DNA from: a virus
Length of the DNA stretch: 39,614 nucleotides
IMG/VR virus record: IMGVR_UViG_3300043811_000172
Coordinates: 1 to 39,614 of that record
Reading direction: 5' to 3' (one strand)
A program made the translations under genes and the position numbers. Below are positions 17,125 to 26,397 of the stretch, piece after piece. The number at the start of each line of letters is the position of its first letter. The stretch's first letter is position 1. The notes under the pieces were generated by a model. That model made no database searches and was not told the origin of the DNA. It worked only from the letters and a program-made list of their open reading frames with translations.

Positions 17125-17446
17125 ACTGATAGCCTAAACTGTTCCAGTAAGCGGCGGATACTTGGTATCGAATACTCAAATCATCCGTAATGACATCGCG
17201 ATCCATAATGGAGCCATTAGGACAATAGGCAAGTGGGATGATAATAATCCACATAGGAGCACCTTTGGTGTCCGCTGGAATCCCTGCTTTTTGCTGAGTT
17301 GAACCGCGCTCTTGAATGCTTGCTGGAATATTGGTAAATAAAATTGTTTCATTAGTAGGCAATAAACCCTGATACGGCAATGCACCGATTCCTGTCGTTG
17401 GGTTTGGCCTTGATATTTGAACTATCCGAGGAAATATAAAACTCAT
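17099..17446 (-). CDS. Head-tail joining / stopper-like protein
   Basis: A 115-residue protein with PRIVQISRPNPTTGIGALPY, ETILFTNIPASIQERGS and DVITDDLSIRYQVSAAYW. The pattern 'IPASIQ' after a beta hairpin and the position after the adaptor-like gene fit head-closure proteins of myophages and siphophages. The role is inferred mainly from context. Confidence 0.6.
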   Translation of the reverse strand: MSFIFPRIVQISRPNPTTGIGALPYQGLLPTNETILFTNIPASIQERGSTQQKAGIPADTKGAPMWIIIIPLAYCPNGSIMDRDVITDDLSIRYQVSAAYWNSLGYQCECERLQT

Positions 17447-17456
17447 TTAACCATCC

Positions 17457-18374
17457 TCAGACATAAAACCTTGCCATATAAGGCTGCAATAGCATCTTGG
17501 TGTCATTATCGATGTTAGTTGCCCCAAAACGAGTGATGGCAGTATCGCCTGCTCTAAATGTTTGTATAGTGCCTGAAATGGGAGCAATCGATGTAATCGA
17601 GCTTATAATATTGGCGCAAGCCTGCTTGATATTAGAAGGCAAACTTGAATAAGTATATCCTGCAATATAACTAAAACGTATTTCCGTATAGTAAGCTAAT
17701 AATATACCAGCAGGCGCCCAAAGCTGACCCGTTGTAGGGTCAACACCAACCAATGTTTGATTGAAAATTTCCCAAATAGGAGGACCACCGAACTTTGTAA
17801 TGGCTGCTAACAAATTATATTCGTTGATTTCAAAAAAGGCATTTCCTCGCCTCGGATAACCGTAACGTCCCTGTCCGGCCAGGACCATTTGAACGGGTGT
17901 CTTTTTTACATTGGTAAGTGGACGACCGGCTGGCATTTGGCATTCTTCAAAAATGACCATGCCAAACTCTAGGGTGCAATCCACACTGTGATTAAATTGT
18001 ACATTCGTTAATGTTAAGACCTGTCCATTGATCGCATTAACAATGCATGCTTCCGTTTTATTAGTGTTCGCACGATCTAATATTGCAACTAAACCACATT
18101 GCGAGGAGCCTAACGATATCGGAAACGTTGAATTGTTAACGGTAACATTAACATTTTGCCCTGCATTAAAGGGAGCTGTTGCTAGATAGGTAAATGTCGG
18201 TTGCATATTAACCATATAGCAAGGGTTACCGACTGCATCAAATGCAAATATCAATCCTTCAGGGCGTTGTAAATAACCATCGATAATAGCACTTGCTTGT
18301 GTAATTTGAGCGGGTGTAGCCGTAGGTACGCCGTAAGTAGTGGGATCACTACCTTGCAAGTATGCGCTTGGCAT
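17457..18374 (-). CDS. Head-tail adaptor-like protein with internal beta insertion
   Basis: A 305-residue protein. The N-terminus (TPAQITQASAIIDGYLQRPE) and C-terminus (IRFSYIAGYTYSSLPSNIKQ, then ACANIISSI) resemble the helical bundle of HK97 gp6/SPP1 gp15-type adaptors, which are usually 100-180 residues. A middle part of about 150 residues (NVNVTVNNSTFPISLGSSQ to GRYGYPRRGNAFF) separates the two halves. It lies in the adaptor position before the stopper-like gene. Adaptor identity is an inference from the end motifs. Confidence 0.6.
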   Translation of the reverse strand: MPSAYLQGSDPTTYGVPTATPAQITQASAIIDGYLQRPEGLIFAFDAVGNPCYMVNMQPTFTYLATAPFNAGQNVNVTVNNSTFPISLGSSQCGLVAILDRANTNKTEACIVNAINGQVLTLTNVQFNHSVDCTLEFGMVIFEECQMPAGRPLTNVKKTPVQMVLAGQGRYGYPRRGNAFFEINEYNLLAAITKFGGPPIWEIFNQTLVGVDPTTGQLWAPAGILLAYYTEIRFSYIAGYTYSSLPSNIKQACANIISSITSIAPISGTIQTFRAGDTAITRFGATNIDNDTKMLLQPYMARFYV

Positions 18375-18383
18375 AATGAATAC

Positions 18384-18779
18384 CTATTGAGCTTGAAACA
18401 ATAAAGCACAATTTGAAATGGTAGCCCCAGTCCCTGATGAATCACTCACTGTGATAATCATGCTCTGGTAGGGGATGCTATCGACGCTATCTACGGTTAA
18501 AGCTGTATTAGCAACTAATGATCCTGTGATTGCAGCACCTACAGGAATAGTTGCCGCTTGATCTAAATATCGTTGAATACTTACAGAACCGGCTTGTGTA
18601 CTTTTTAAACAAAAAGCAAAGTTTTTAAAGCCATTATTAATAATCGCATTACTTACTACATTGCCATTTCCTGCAATAGTTGTGTTTAATCCAATAGCCG
18701 CAGGTAATAAATAACATTGTAAAACTTGCCCTATATCAACAGGCGTATTCGCATTTAGTTGCGTGGTTACTAAACTCAT
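18384..18779 (-). CDS. Putative head decoration or completion protein
   Basis: A 131-residue, nearly uncharged beta-rich protein (MSLVTTQLNANTPVDIGQVL, NGFKNFAFCLKSTQAGSVSI, ALTVDSVDSIPYQSMIITVS). It follows the capsid gene and a small protein, and precedes the adaptor-like gene. The composition fits a capsid surface protein, but no family is recognised. Confidence 0.5.
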   Translation of the reverse strand: MSLVTTQLNANTPVDIGQVLQCYLLPAAIGLNTTIAGNGNVVSNAIINNGFKNFAFCLKSTQAGSVSIQRYLDQAATIPVGAAITGSLVANTALTVDSVDSIPYQSMIITVSDSSGTGATISNCALLFQAQ

Positions 18780-18781
18780 GA

Positions 18782-19006
18782 CTAGATTACCCCTGTAACA
18801 AGCGGTGATTTAGATGCTAAGCCTTTATTAATAAGATAATGAGCAAGGTGCTCGTCGACATCTGCTATATAATCTACAAAATGAATCTCAAAAAATTTAG
18901 CGCGACCGTCTATCTCATGCCATTCTGCTTTCCCAGGATAATCAATACCAGGCTGTACATGTAACCGATGATTTCGACTTCTACCTTGATAATAAACTTT
19001 TGCCAT
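18782..19006 (-). CDS. Small protein after capsid gene, unknown
   Basis: A 74-residue protein starting MAKVYYQGRSRNHRLHVQPG and ending HYLINKGLASKSPLVTGVI. The phrase 'YLINKGLASKSP' is seen in small genes between capsid and connector genes of several myophages. Function unknown. Its stop is two bases before the next gene's ATG. Confidence 0.6.
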   Translation of the reverse strand: MAKVYYQGRSRNHRLHVQPGIDYPGKAEWHEIDGRAKFFEIHFVDYIADVDEHLAHYLINKGLASKSPLVTGVI

Positions 19007-19034
19007 ACTCTAAAATTCCTTTTTTAAAAATAGA

Positions 19035-19095
19035 AACGCTCCAGCTAATGAACAAAAGGAAAGGGTATGGACCTATTTGTTATTAGTGGAGCGTT
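19035..19095 (-). terminator. Long hairpin, terminator or processing site after capsid gene
   Basis: AACGCTCCA (19035-19043) pairs perfectly with TGGAGCGTT (19087-19095), and the stem continues through CTAAT/ATTAG and AACAAA/TTTGTT with one bulged base. On the minus strand it is followed by TTTCTATTTTT. It lies in the gap between the capsid stop and the next gene, so it probably ends or stabilises the abundant capsid mRNA. Confidence 0.75.
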
Positions 19096-19110
19096 ATTCT
19101 TTGTTGCCTC

Positions 19111-20106
19111 TTAAGGACGTTGCACACAAACCACGGCATGTGCGTAGCTTGCGCCCTTAGCAAGCACAGCATCAAACTTAATGCCGACATATTGCCCGCT
19201 TAAATTTCCTGTTAATCCTAATTGGAATAAACGAGGATTTGGGTTATCACCTTCTCCGCAGATATAAGGTATTTCGCAATCTTTCTCAGAAAGAATGACT
19301 GCAAAATAATTCTTATTGCCAGCAGGAGGTGCAGGGAAACCATAAGCAGAACCGGATGCAGATGGTAAATAGGCATCGCCGATAATTGGCAATTCACCTG
19401 CTTGGGTTGACATGGTTTTTGCAACAATGCCTGCAATTACGGTAGCGGATCCAAAAGTGATATTTGCAGCTTTGGCCTCACGATCTAAATAGTCCCCTAA
19501 AATTGGGTTTACATAGATTGCGGTAGGACGCACTACAAATAACGGATTACCAACCATCGATGCAATTTGTGCCTTAAGTCCATCGATAATTGATGCACCT
19601 GGGGCAATCGTTGCGGTCAACGTAATCTGGGTTAAAAACCCGAAATATTGGTTGGTGGTTGGGCTGGTATAGCTTGTATCTGTACCATTCCATAAAGCAG
19701 ATGCACGTGCTACCTCGATACCATTAATGATATCCTCGATATCCTTTGCAACAACGTAGCTGAATTGACCTTGTTGTTGAGTAACATCTTTATCAAAGAT
19801 AGAAATGTTAGTTTGGTTAACGAGTGCTTTAATGTATAAAGCATTTTCGACACGAGTAGGAACATTCGGAGTCGGTGAGATATTACGTGGATCTGTAAAT
19901 CCGCCGGTTGCGATTGCAGTCTGTTCGAAGTATCGGTGTGGATGACCTGTAGCTTTCATCGTTGGCAGACGATTCAGCGCCACACTGGTACGACGGACGA
20001 TATCAAAAATCTCGGTTTCGAAGATAGGAACTTCGATTGCACCAGGTCCTAAAAAATCAGCAGCACCGGATAAGGCAACACGGTTGCTTGAAAATAGGTG
20101 TGACAT
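19111..20106 (-). CDS. Major capsid protein
   Basis: A 331-residue protein behind a strong AAGGAG site. Motifs: EIFDIVRRTSVALNRLP, TGHPHRYFEQTAIATGGFTD, DKDVTQQQGQFSYVVAKDIE and LWNGTDTSYTSPTTNQYFGF (HK97-type E-loop to P-domain organisation as in Mu-like and related SU10-type capsid families). It directly follows the protease/scaffold gene and is the right length for a processed or unprocessed HK97-fold shell protein. It should form the icosahedral head. Confidence 0.88.
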   Translation of the reverse strand: MSHLFSSNRVALSGAADFLGPGAIEVPIFETEIFDIVRRTSVALNRLPTMKATGHPHRYFEQTAIATGGFTDPRNISPTPNVPTRVENALYIKALVNQTNISIFDKDVTQQQGQFSYVVAKDIEDIINGIEVARASALWNGTDTSYTSPTTNQYFGFLTQITLTATIAPGASIIDGLKAQIASMVGNPLFVVRPTAIYVNPILGDYLDREAKAANITFGSATVIAGIVAKTMSTQAGELPIIGDAYLPSASGSAYGFPAPPAGNKNYFAVILSEKDCEIPYICGEGDNPNPRLFQLGLTGNLSGQYVGIKFDAVLAKGASYAHAVVCVQRP

Positions 20107-20124
20107 AATTGCTTGCTCCTTAAA

Positions 20125-21621
20125 TTAATTAGCCATTTTTCCGGCTTGACTTAAACCCAATTTTGCCTGCATGCGTTGAGCAACGGACATTCCTGTATCT
20201 TTCAACATGGAATCAACTTCGGCAGGGGTAAATTTCTTTTCACCAGTTACATCTATTCCAGCTTTAGCAATAAGATGTTTAATTTCAGGTGAAATAGTTT
20301 TACGTTCAGGTTCAGCGGCTGCATGGAATTTTGCTTTTTCTAAATCGGAAATTTTGGTGGTTAAACAAGAAATTTCTTCAACCAACTTTTTCATTTCAGA
20401 ATTATATTCAGCGGGCTTTTCTTTTTCAGCAGAAGCGCCAAGCCATGCATCAGTTTGATAAACATGCGGCATTTTTCCCATAGCAGCTTCGGCTTCCATT
20501 GAATCTGCCATATTATGTAAATGCGCAACATGTCCCATTTTGGGATGCATGCCCATGCCGGCTGCTGCCATTGAAGCGGCACAATTTCGTAAAGCTTCAG
20601 CATGAGGTTTAACAAGGTGCATAATATTGCCGCCGGATAATTTCATATTATCTTCAGCAGCAGCTAGCTTCTGAGCGAGTGATGCAATTTGCGTTTGCAT
20701 ATCCTCAAAGACTTTCTTTTCTTCTGGTGTCATGGGTTCGTTCTCCAATAATTTATTTGCTGATAGTGAGGTTGTGGTGTACGCGGCTTTATCTTTATAA
20801 AGCACGGCAGCACCGGTGAAGACGCAATCTTTTATGACCAGGGGATCATCATTCATGGACCTAATATGCGCTTGGGCTTCATAACTGAAACCCAGTTGCG
20901 ACTTTTCGGCTTGAATGCGCTTGACCTCACTTGGAAAATCTGCGCCGTAAAAAAAACCTTGAATTTGTATTTCATTGCCGACAATAGTTGCGGCGGTAAT
21001 AAGACCGATTTTGCTTCTAACATCATGGCCATCTAAGTTCGGTGTTGAATCAATCGCCATTCCTAACAAACTAGATAATGCTTTTTCAGCGACTGATTTT
21101 GGTAATATCACGCACTTACCATGCGACCCACTTAATGGATTATCGCTAGGCTCATCGATACGTGTGAGAACACCTTTAAACGGAGTTTGATTAGGATGAT
21201 TAGAAGGTTGATCTGGTATTTCCATTGCGAGAGCTGAGAAAACAAAAGATTCAGCATTACCATTTAAACGTTCCTCTTCACGCTGCTCATGCTCTTCTTG
21301 CTCTTTTTCCATTTCATCATCTTCAGCATCAGCATCAAAACCATCAGCAACATTTTTATTAAAATCTTGTTGCTCATCGATTTCACCTTTCATATCTTCA
21401 GATTTATTCCAACCACTGGTATCCATTCCTAATTCATGCGCACGATTGATAATTCTTTTGCGTGCGGAAGATCGTTGCTCTGGGCTTAATCCTTTGGTTT
21501 TATCAACCATTTTCCATGCCATTTTCACGTGAACTTCATCTTCTATCGGAAGTTGTTCTGTTTCAGGCACAGCAAAATGCTTAGCAGGTATTTTGTCGCG
21601 TTGCTTTTTCGTAAGAGCCAT
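20125..21621 (-). CDS. Prohead protease fused to scaffold
   Basis: A 498-residue protein with three parts. Residues 1-75 (PAKHFAVPETEQLPIEDEVH, SPEQRSSARKRIINRAHELG) resemble a small DUF6582-like domain. Residues 120-300 look like a phage prohead protease (FKGVLTRIDEPSDNPLSGSH, NLDGHDVRSKIGLITAATIV, EKSQLGFSYEAQAHIR), with the conserved HD pair in DGHDV. Residues 310-498 are helical, Met/Ala/Glu/Lys-rich and scaffold-like. It is immediately upstream of the capsid gene. Catalytic residues are inferred. Confidence 0.75.
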   Translation of the reverse strand: MALTKKQRDKIPAKHFAVPETEQLPIEDEVHVKMAWKMVDKTKGLSPEQRSSARKRIINRAHELGMDTSGWNKSEDMKGEIDEQQDFNKNVADGFDADAEDDEMEKEQEEHEQREEERLNGNAESFVFSALAMEIPDQPSNHPNQTPFKGVLTRIDEPSDNPLSGSHGKCVILPKSVAEKALSSLLGMAIDSTPNLDGHDVRSKIGLITAATIVGNEIQIQGFFYGADFPSEVKRIQAEKSQLGFSYEAQAHIRSMNDDPLVIKDCVFTGAAVLYKDKAAYTTTSLSANKLLENEPMTPEEKKVFEDMQTQIASLAQKLAAAEDNMKLSGGNIMHLVKPHAEALRNCAASMAAAGMGMHPKMGHVAHLHNMADSMEAEAAMGKMPHVYQTDAWLGASAEKEKPAEYNSEMKKLVEEISCLTTKISDLEKAKFHAAAEPERKTISPEIKHLIAKAGIDVTGEKKFTPAEVDSMLKDTGMSVAQRMQAKLGLSQAGKMAN

Positions 21622-21733
21622 AATTTTTTCTCAAAAAAAGGCCCCGCTATTGCTAACCAGCGTGGAACGCGAGCTTGATCACAATAGAAGGGCTAAGAGA
21701 GGACCAATTGTTACAAGGAGAGAGAAATCAATA

Positions 21734-22090
21734 TTATTTCTTAAAAAATGCAATAACCTTTTTGTAAAGAGCTTTGGTATCATCCGCTGCTTTTTTTTCT
21801 AACTCATGAAGATGTGAAAGTAGATCACCTAATTTCACCATCATATTTTTAAGTTCAGCAGCTAACATCAAATTACCTTCTTGTTCTGCTTTGTGGATCA
21901 TAGAAGTTATTTCGCCAAGTAAATCTTCTCCTACAGGTGGAGTTTTACCAGGTTGTAATACATGTTGAGTTACATTTGCACTTTCATCGTGTAATGCTTG
22001 TTGTTTTTCAACCGGTGAAGGCTGACTATTTACATCAGCCTGTGCGGTTACGTTTTGCGTGTCTTGATTTTCTAGTTCTTTCTTAGCCAT
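21734..22090 (-). CDS. Helical head-region protein, unknown
   Basis: A 118-residue protein: a polar, Gln/Asn-rich first half (MAKKELENQDTQNVTAQADV) and a helical second half with likely coiled coil (GEDLLGEITSMIHKAEQEGN, LGDLLSHLHELEKKAADDTK). The ATG follows AAGGAATTAATTA. Its position between the repeat protein and protease suggests a head-assembly or minor virion role. Family unknown. Confidence 0.6.
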   Translation of the reverse strand: MAKKELENQDTQNVTAQADVNSQPSPVEKQQALHDESANVTQHVLQPGKTPPVGEDLLGEITSMIHKAEQEGNLMLAAELKNMMVKLGDLLSHLHELEKKAADDTKALYKKVIAFFKK

Positions 22091-22101
22091 TAATTAATTC
22101 C

Positions 22102-23832
22102 TTATCCGAATATTAAAACATCGATATTTCCGGCTGCGACTGAATTACCACTCAATGGAGTGAGCACTACTTGGAAACTATCAAATGTTTTTGAACTTTG
22201 CGGTACATCCCAAAGACATGCCTGCCCTGGATTTACAAAAACTCCATAATCAGGAACAAGTGGGCTGCCTGGAAGCATTGGCAAGTTTGCAGATGTTGGT
22301 AAGGTGAAAGTCATTGTGACCGCATTACCCGTTGTTGATCCCAAAGTAATGGTCGTGGTTCCAGCCGTACCATTGCCGCCTGTGATAGTGACGGTAGGCG
22401 CTGATGTGAAGCTATTGCCGCCATTGGTAACATTGAAACCGGTAATAACACCTGCTACAACGGTTGCAGTTGCAGTTGCATTAAATCCGCCACCACCGCT
22501 AATTGTTACAGTCGGAGCGGTTAAATATCCGCTACCACCGCTACCTAATGTAATACTAGAAACGGAGCCATTGGTAATAACAGCAGTTCCAGATGCACCT
22601 GAACCCGCAGGACTTGGAATCACTAAAGCAGATGAACTGTCATATCCTGAACCACCAGCGCTTACTGTAACGGTAGCTAATCCCCAATCCCAAGCATTGA
22701 AGGTTGCACCCGTTCCACTGCCCGATGTTGAACCTTGCGCAACAGGATTAGTAGGCAACACGGTGTAACTTCCAGCGGTTGAAACGGTATACCCTAATAC
22801 CCCGTATACTGCAGTATTAAAGGTTGCGCTTGTCCCCGCACCTGATGTGCTGGCTTGAGTAAAACTGGATGCATTAGTGGTATATGAACCGCCATTGATA
22901 ACACTGTTGGTTAAAACACCAAAAGATAACGTATTGAATGTCGCGCCGGTACCAGAGCCTGAAGTCGATGCTTGGGTAAAGGTTGATGGCACAACGGTGT
23001 AAGAACCAGCAGTTGTCACACTGCAAGTTAATGCACCAAATACGCCGGTATTCAATGTTAATCCTGTTCCACTTCCTGACGTGCTAGCTTGTGTGAAACT
23101 TGTAGCCTCTACAGTATAATTTCCAGGGGTCGTAATATTAACCGTTCCGACAACACCGCCAGGTGCAGTTAGAACTGTCACAACAGCAGCAATACTGGAT
23201 GTTCCGCCAGAGAGTGTAACGGTATCACCAGGAGCATAACCCGTACCGCCCGCATTAACAGCAACACTGACTAATTGAGCATGGGTGACTGTTAAAACAG
23301 ATGCGGTTGCATGAGTTCCACCTGCGACAGTAATCGTATCATTGATCGCATATCCAGAACCGGCTGCCAATACAGAAGCACTAATCAATTTCACAGTTTG
23401 AACTTTTAATTGAGCTGCAACTGTTTCGGTACCTCCTGCGAGAGTAATAGTATCGAGTGGCAAATAACCCGAACCTGCCGCATTGGTAGCAGCGCTTACT
23501 AATTGCGTAGTTGAAAGAGTTAAAATCGCATTTGAAGATTCAGTACCACCCGTTAAGGTAATGGTATCACCAGGGGCATATCCGGTACCTATTGCAGCAA
23601 TCGATGCACTCAATAATCCCATATGGGCAACAAGTGTTGCACCTGATCCATCTCCTGATGTGGTAATCGTTGGAACCGAGTTATAGGTTCCTGCGGTATT
23701 AACAGCAACGGAGCTAATAGCACCAGGTGAGCTAGGGTTAGGATAATTTTTAAAGCTGCCCATTACGACACGATCTTTATTCTTAACCTGCATTCCATCT
23801 GGAACTTCTACTACATGAATATCTAAAGGCAT
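22102..23832 (-). CDS. Large repeat-rich virion protein
   Basis: A 576-residue protein. A short N-terminal part ([20 protein letters not shown]) and a C-terminal 85-residue part ([34 protein letters not shown]) flank about 450 residues of repeats. Two repeat kinds are visible: [18 protein letters not shown] (about 33 residues, at least four copies) and [20 protein letters not shown] (about 42 residues, at least four copies). It lies between portal and protease/scaffold, so a capsid-surface fibre or decoration is likely. The core without repeats would be only about 125 residues. No enzyme motif. Confidence 0.75.
   Translation of the reverse strand: MPLDIHVVEVPDGMQVKNKDRVVMGSFKNYPNPSSPGAISSVAVNTAGTYNSVPTITTSGDGSGATLVAHMGLLSASIAAIGTGYAPGDTITLTGGTESSNAILTLSTTQLVSAATNAAGSGYLPLDTITLAGGTETVAAQLKVQTVKLISASVLAAGSGYAINDTITVAGGTHATASVLTVTHAQLVSVAVNAGGTGYAPGDTVTLSGGTSSIAAVVTVLTAPGGVVGTVNITTPGNYTVEATSFTQASTSGSGTGLTLNTGVFGALTCSVTTAGSYTVVPSTFTQASTSGSGTGATFNTLSFGVLTNSVINGGSYTTNASSFTQASTSGAGTSATFNTAVYGVLGYTVSTAGSYTVLPTNPVAQGSTSGSGTGATFNAWDWGLATVTVSAGGSGYDSSSALVIPSPAGSGASGTAVITNGSVSSITLGSGGSGYLTAPTVTISGGGGFNATATATVVAGVITGFNVTNGGNSFTSAPTVTITGGNGTAGTTTITLGSTTGNAVTMTFTLPTSANLPMLPGSPLVPDYGVFVNPGQACLWDVPQSSKTFDSFQVVLTPLSGNSVAAGNIDVLIFG
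22360..23721 (-). repeat. Tandem coding repeats of the large virion protein
   Basis: Degenerate tandem units encode GSGYxxxDTITLxGGT (first half of the protein) and [20 protein letters not shown] followed by GATFNxxxxGVL (second half). The same two unit types occur inside the tail sheath gene at 10395-10838. Confidence 0.8.
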
Positions 23833-23856
23833 TTTATTTGCTCCTAAAAAAACGTT

Positions 23857-25221
23857 TTAGTCATTTTCAAAACTGGATGTGCTTTGTTCGTCCGTAACGG
23901 TTTGCTTTCTAAGTTTCTTATTAGAATCGGATTGGCTATCACTTAAATCGGCATCTTCAATTTGTTTAGTACCACGCGCAGCGGACATTGCAATTTGGAA
24001 ATCAGCAAATGTGAGATCCGCCCATTGGCTTTCCATTCGCGTCATGCCACGCTCTTCACGATACTCATTAGGTGTGATTGCATTATTTTTGTATTCAATT
24101 TGATACACACTGGCGATATTTGCTTCATCTTCTTGATAAAGCCCTTCAAATTGAAACTCAAGTTGGTAGTAACCTAATTTTGCGTGTAGAACTTCGCGGG
24201 TAATATAATTGCTAATTAACTCAGCTAAGGGCACTACCGTATTATTCCAATCACGTTCGGCTGCCACTTCGGCTGTATTGCGATTAACATCTTGCTCAAC
24301 GCCCAGATTCATTGGGCTTAAACCGAATGCGGTCGCAATCTCACGAATAACAAATTGTTGATATTTAAGATAAAGCGCATCATCTCCGCCTGGATGAAGT
24401 GCAATGGCTTTCGGATCAGATGGGCCACCAAAGATAGGGGTGACACCCTGACCTTCAACTTCATTACGCCAATAACTACGAACAGATCTTAATTGACTAT
24501 CATCAAGCGCTCCGAAATAAAGCATCATTTGCGGCTGAGCATTGGATGCTAAATTACCGGTAAATTCAGAAACGCCTAATTGACGATTAACCGTATTAAA
24601 TGCAATTTCTAATGGTCCAAAGCCATAGGGAGTCTCGGTTGATGAATTTGCTCTAATATAAACAATCTCATCATTACGAAGTTTACGGCCCTCTAAGAAC
24701 CCGACATTCGTATAACCAATAGTTTGAATATAGCGTGCCTCATTAGCAGCACCAGACCAGCCTGCAAATATTTGAATACTCTGCGCGTCAACTGGCCATA
24801 ACCATAAAGGGCGTACTGGATCATTACCTAGTTGATGCTCAAAAACACCAGCACCAAAGGTAAGCCAATCCTCAACCACCATCCCGATAAATCCACGCCA
24901 GTTATCATCCCGATTTGGGTGATGTAGACAGGTCGTGGCTACGGCTATTTGCTTGTCGATTAAGCGGTTGTTTTTAACCCCCTTTGCAGGGGCTATTTTC
25001 CAATCTAAGGAGCATATGGGGTCACGAATACGTCTAATAGCCGCCCGAGCGTAAGGGGTACGGCTGAAATAACGTAGATTCGGTGGGCTAGGCTTAACTT
25101 GTGCCTTTTGATTAAAGGTAACGCCTAATTGCATTAAACGGGCATAAGGTACGGTATCCCGCTCAGGTTCATTCTTACGCCGTGCCGCAAAGATACGGGT
25201 TACATAGTCCTTTATCCCCAT
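23857..25221 (-). CDS. Portal protein
   Basis: A 454-residue protein with portal motifs: RTPYARAAIRRIRDPICSLD, EDWLTFGAGVFEHQLGNDPV, LWLWPVDAQSIQIFAGW and QQFVIREIATAFGLSPMNLG with NRNTAEVAAERDW. The length suits HK97/Mu-type portals. The C-terminal 40 residues are polar and disordered. It is the first minus-strand late gene after the plus-strand small operon. It forms the DNA entry ring at one capsid vertex. Confidence 0.92.
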   Translation of the reverse strand: MGIKDYVTRIFAARRKNEPERDTVPYARLMQLGVTFNQKAQVKPSPPNLRYFSRTPYARAAIRRIRDPICSLDWKIAPAKGVKNNRLIDKQIAVATTCLHHPNRDDNWRGFIGMVVEDWLTFGAGVFEHQLGNDPVRPLWLWPVDAQSIQIFAGWSGAANEARYIQTIGYTNVGFLEGRKLRNDEIVYIRANSSTETPYGFGPLEIAFNTVNRQLGVSEFTGNLASNAQPQMMLYFGALDDSQLRSVRSYWRNEVEGQGVTPIFGGPSDPKAIALHPGGDDALYLKYQQFVIREIATAFGLSPMNLGVEQDVNRNTAEVAAERDWNNTVVPLAELISNYITREVLHAKLGYYQLEFQFEGLYQEDEANIASVYQIEYKNNAITPNEYREERGMTRMESQWADLTFADFQIAMSAARGTKQIEDADLSDSQSDSNKKLRKQTVTDEQSTSSFEND

Positions 25222-25304
25222 ATTATTATCAGACCTTTTCAGAGCTTAAGTAAAAAAATATTTTAAATTTCATAAAAATCAATGACTTATATATGCTATG
25301 AAAC

Positions 25305-25332
25305 TTGTATTATTTCGTTATGGCGCTATACT
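25305..25332 (+). promoter_or_regulatory. Sigma70-type promoter for the 25.3-27.2 kb small-gene operon
   Basis: TTGTAT (25305-25310) and TATACT (25327-25332) are separated by 16 bases, about 30 bases before the first ATG, in the gap between divergent portal and the plus-strand operon. The leader carries GAGGAAAG before the ATG. Confidence 0.65.
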
Positions 25333-25360
25333 ATAAATAAGAGATACGAGGAAAGCAGCC

Positions 25361-25828
25361 ATGAAACCAGATGAACCAATCGACCCAAGAGAGAGCCTTA
25401 AAAAACTTGATGAGATACTTTTAAAATTGAAAAAGGATGCCAAAGAAGAAACAAAAATATTCAAAAATTTACTCTTCAATATGAATCCTTCTTCCTATGC
25501 AAAATATGCCATTCAAGATGCTTTCTTTGAAAACTATGGATGTCATTACATAGACTACGAAGAAAAAATTAAAAACATTTGTTGCAAAATGTATGGATAC
25601 GTCTCTTTCTCTTTAGATGAAGAACGTTCTTTTCATATCTGGGTTCAAAACATGGAATCTGAGTACCGTCAATCTAAAGGGTTATTAGATCAAGATATCA
25701 TTTCGCCTAAAGAAGTTTATGAGTTCCTTGTAATGCTTTATTACCAAAAAGCAATGTCGCCTAAAGAAATTTATAAGACAGTTTTAATAAATTGCCTAAT
25801 TAACAAAGGAGATCGCAATCATGACTAA
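25361..25828 (+). CDS. First gene of the small plus-strand operon, unknown
   Basis: A 155-residue charged helical protein: a Lys/Glu-rich N-terminus (ESLKKLDEILLKLKKDAKEE), a middle part with YGCHYIDYEEKIKNICCKMY and a C-terminal part with SPKEVYEFLVMLYYQKAMSP, where SPKEVYE and SPKEIYK repeat. Cytoplasmic; no signal peptide or membrane segment. No family recognised. It overlaps the next gene by eight bases. AT-rich compared with the late genes. Confidence 0.7.
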   Translation: MKPDEPIDPRESLKKLDEILLKLKKDAKEETKIFKNLLFNMNPSSYAKYAIQDAFFENYGCHYIDYEEKIKNICCKMYGYVSFSLDEERSFHIWVQNMESEYRQSKGLLDQDIISPKEVYEFLVMLYYQKAMSPKEIYKTVLINCLINKGDRNHD

Positions 25829-26105
25829 CGAAGAAACCTTAAAAGCACTTTATAACGAACACTATAAACATCAAAACAATAATATGTCGATTATCGATTG
25901 GTTGAAAAAAATAGAAATCGAAGTTCAAAAATCACATAACCAGGGGAAAACAAACATGAAAAACACTGTACAAATTCAAAAAATACATGATCAAAGTTAC
26001 GAAGTTAATTTATATAGAAATGGAAATATAAACTTAACAATCATGTTTAAAAGTTTTCAAGATGCCGTCAATTTTATTAATGGAGAACGCCAACATGCTG
26101 AATAG
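25821..26105 (+). CDS. Small operon gene 2, unknown
   Basis: A 94-residue protein, MTNEETLKALYNEHYKHQNN at the start and a beta-type second half (TVQIQKIHDQSYEVNLYRNG, then FQDAVNFINGERQHAE). GGAG lies before the ATG inside the preceding gene. The two halves could be separate domains; function unknown. Its last codons overlap the start of gene 3. Confidence 0.65.
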   Translation: MTNEETLKALYNEHYKHQNNNMSIIDWLKKIEIEVQKSHNQGKTNMKNTVQIQKIHDQSYEVNLYRNGNINLTIMFKSFQDAVNFINGERQHAE

Positions 26106-26385
26106 AATCAAAAAATCAAATATCGAAAATGAATTAGCTACTTATAAAAAACTAAGCGAGCAAATTAAAATACTAGAGGCTCAAAAAGATAACCTTAAAA
26201 ACTCTTTAATAGTCTCTTACTTTGCAAAACATTCTGAATATTTAGATAAAAATGGAATCGTTAAAGCAACTTACAAATCACAAATACGTTCTATTTTCGA
26301 TACTGTAACTTTTCGCAAAAAGCATGAAGATCTTTATCAAGCGTATTGCAATGATAAAGAATTTTATCAATTTTTAGTTAAATAG
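26095..26385 (+). CDS. Small operon gene 3, coiled-coil protein
   Basis: ATG 26095 (MLNRIKKSNIENELATYKKL) is preceded by GGAG at a good distance; the longer frame to 26062 is less likely. The 96-residue protein begins with a coiled coil (LSEQIKILEAQKDNLKNSL) and ends in a basic-aromatic region (VTFRKKHEDLYQAYCNDKEF). It could be a small DNA- or protein-binding factor, but nothing specific is recognisable. Confidence 0.65.
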   Translation: MLNRIKKSNIENELATYKKLSEQIKILEAQKDNLKNSLIVSYFAKHSEYLDKNGIVKATYKSQIRSIFDTVTFRKKHEDLYQAYCNDKEFYQFLVK

Positions 26386-26397
26386 GAGAATGCAAAT

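Noticed and set aside
21636-21665. Terminator between protease and helical protein
   Set aside because: A T run follows a GC-rich stretch on the minus strand, but GGGGCC has no matching partner and only a weak four-base stem can form.
22304-22768. 154-residue Pro/Val-rich plus-strand frame opposite the repeat protein
   Set aside because: It is the antisense shadow of Gly/Thr-rich repeats.
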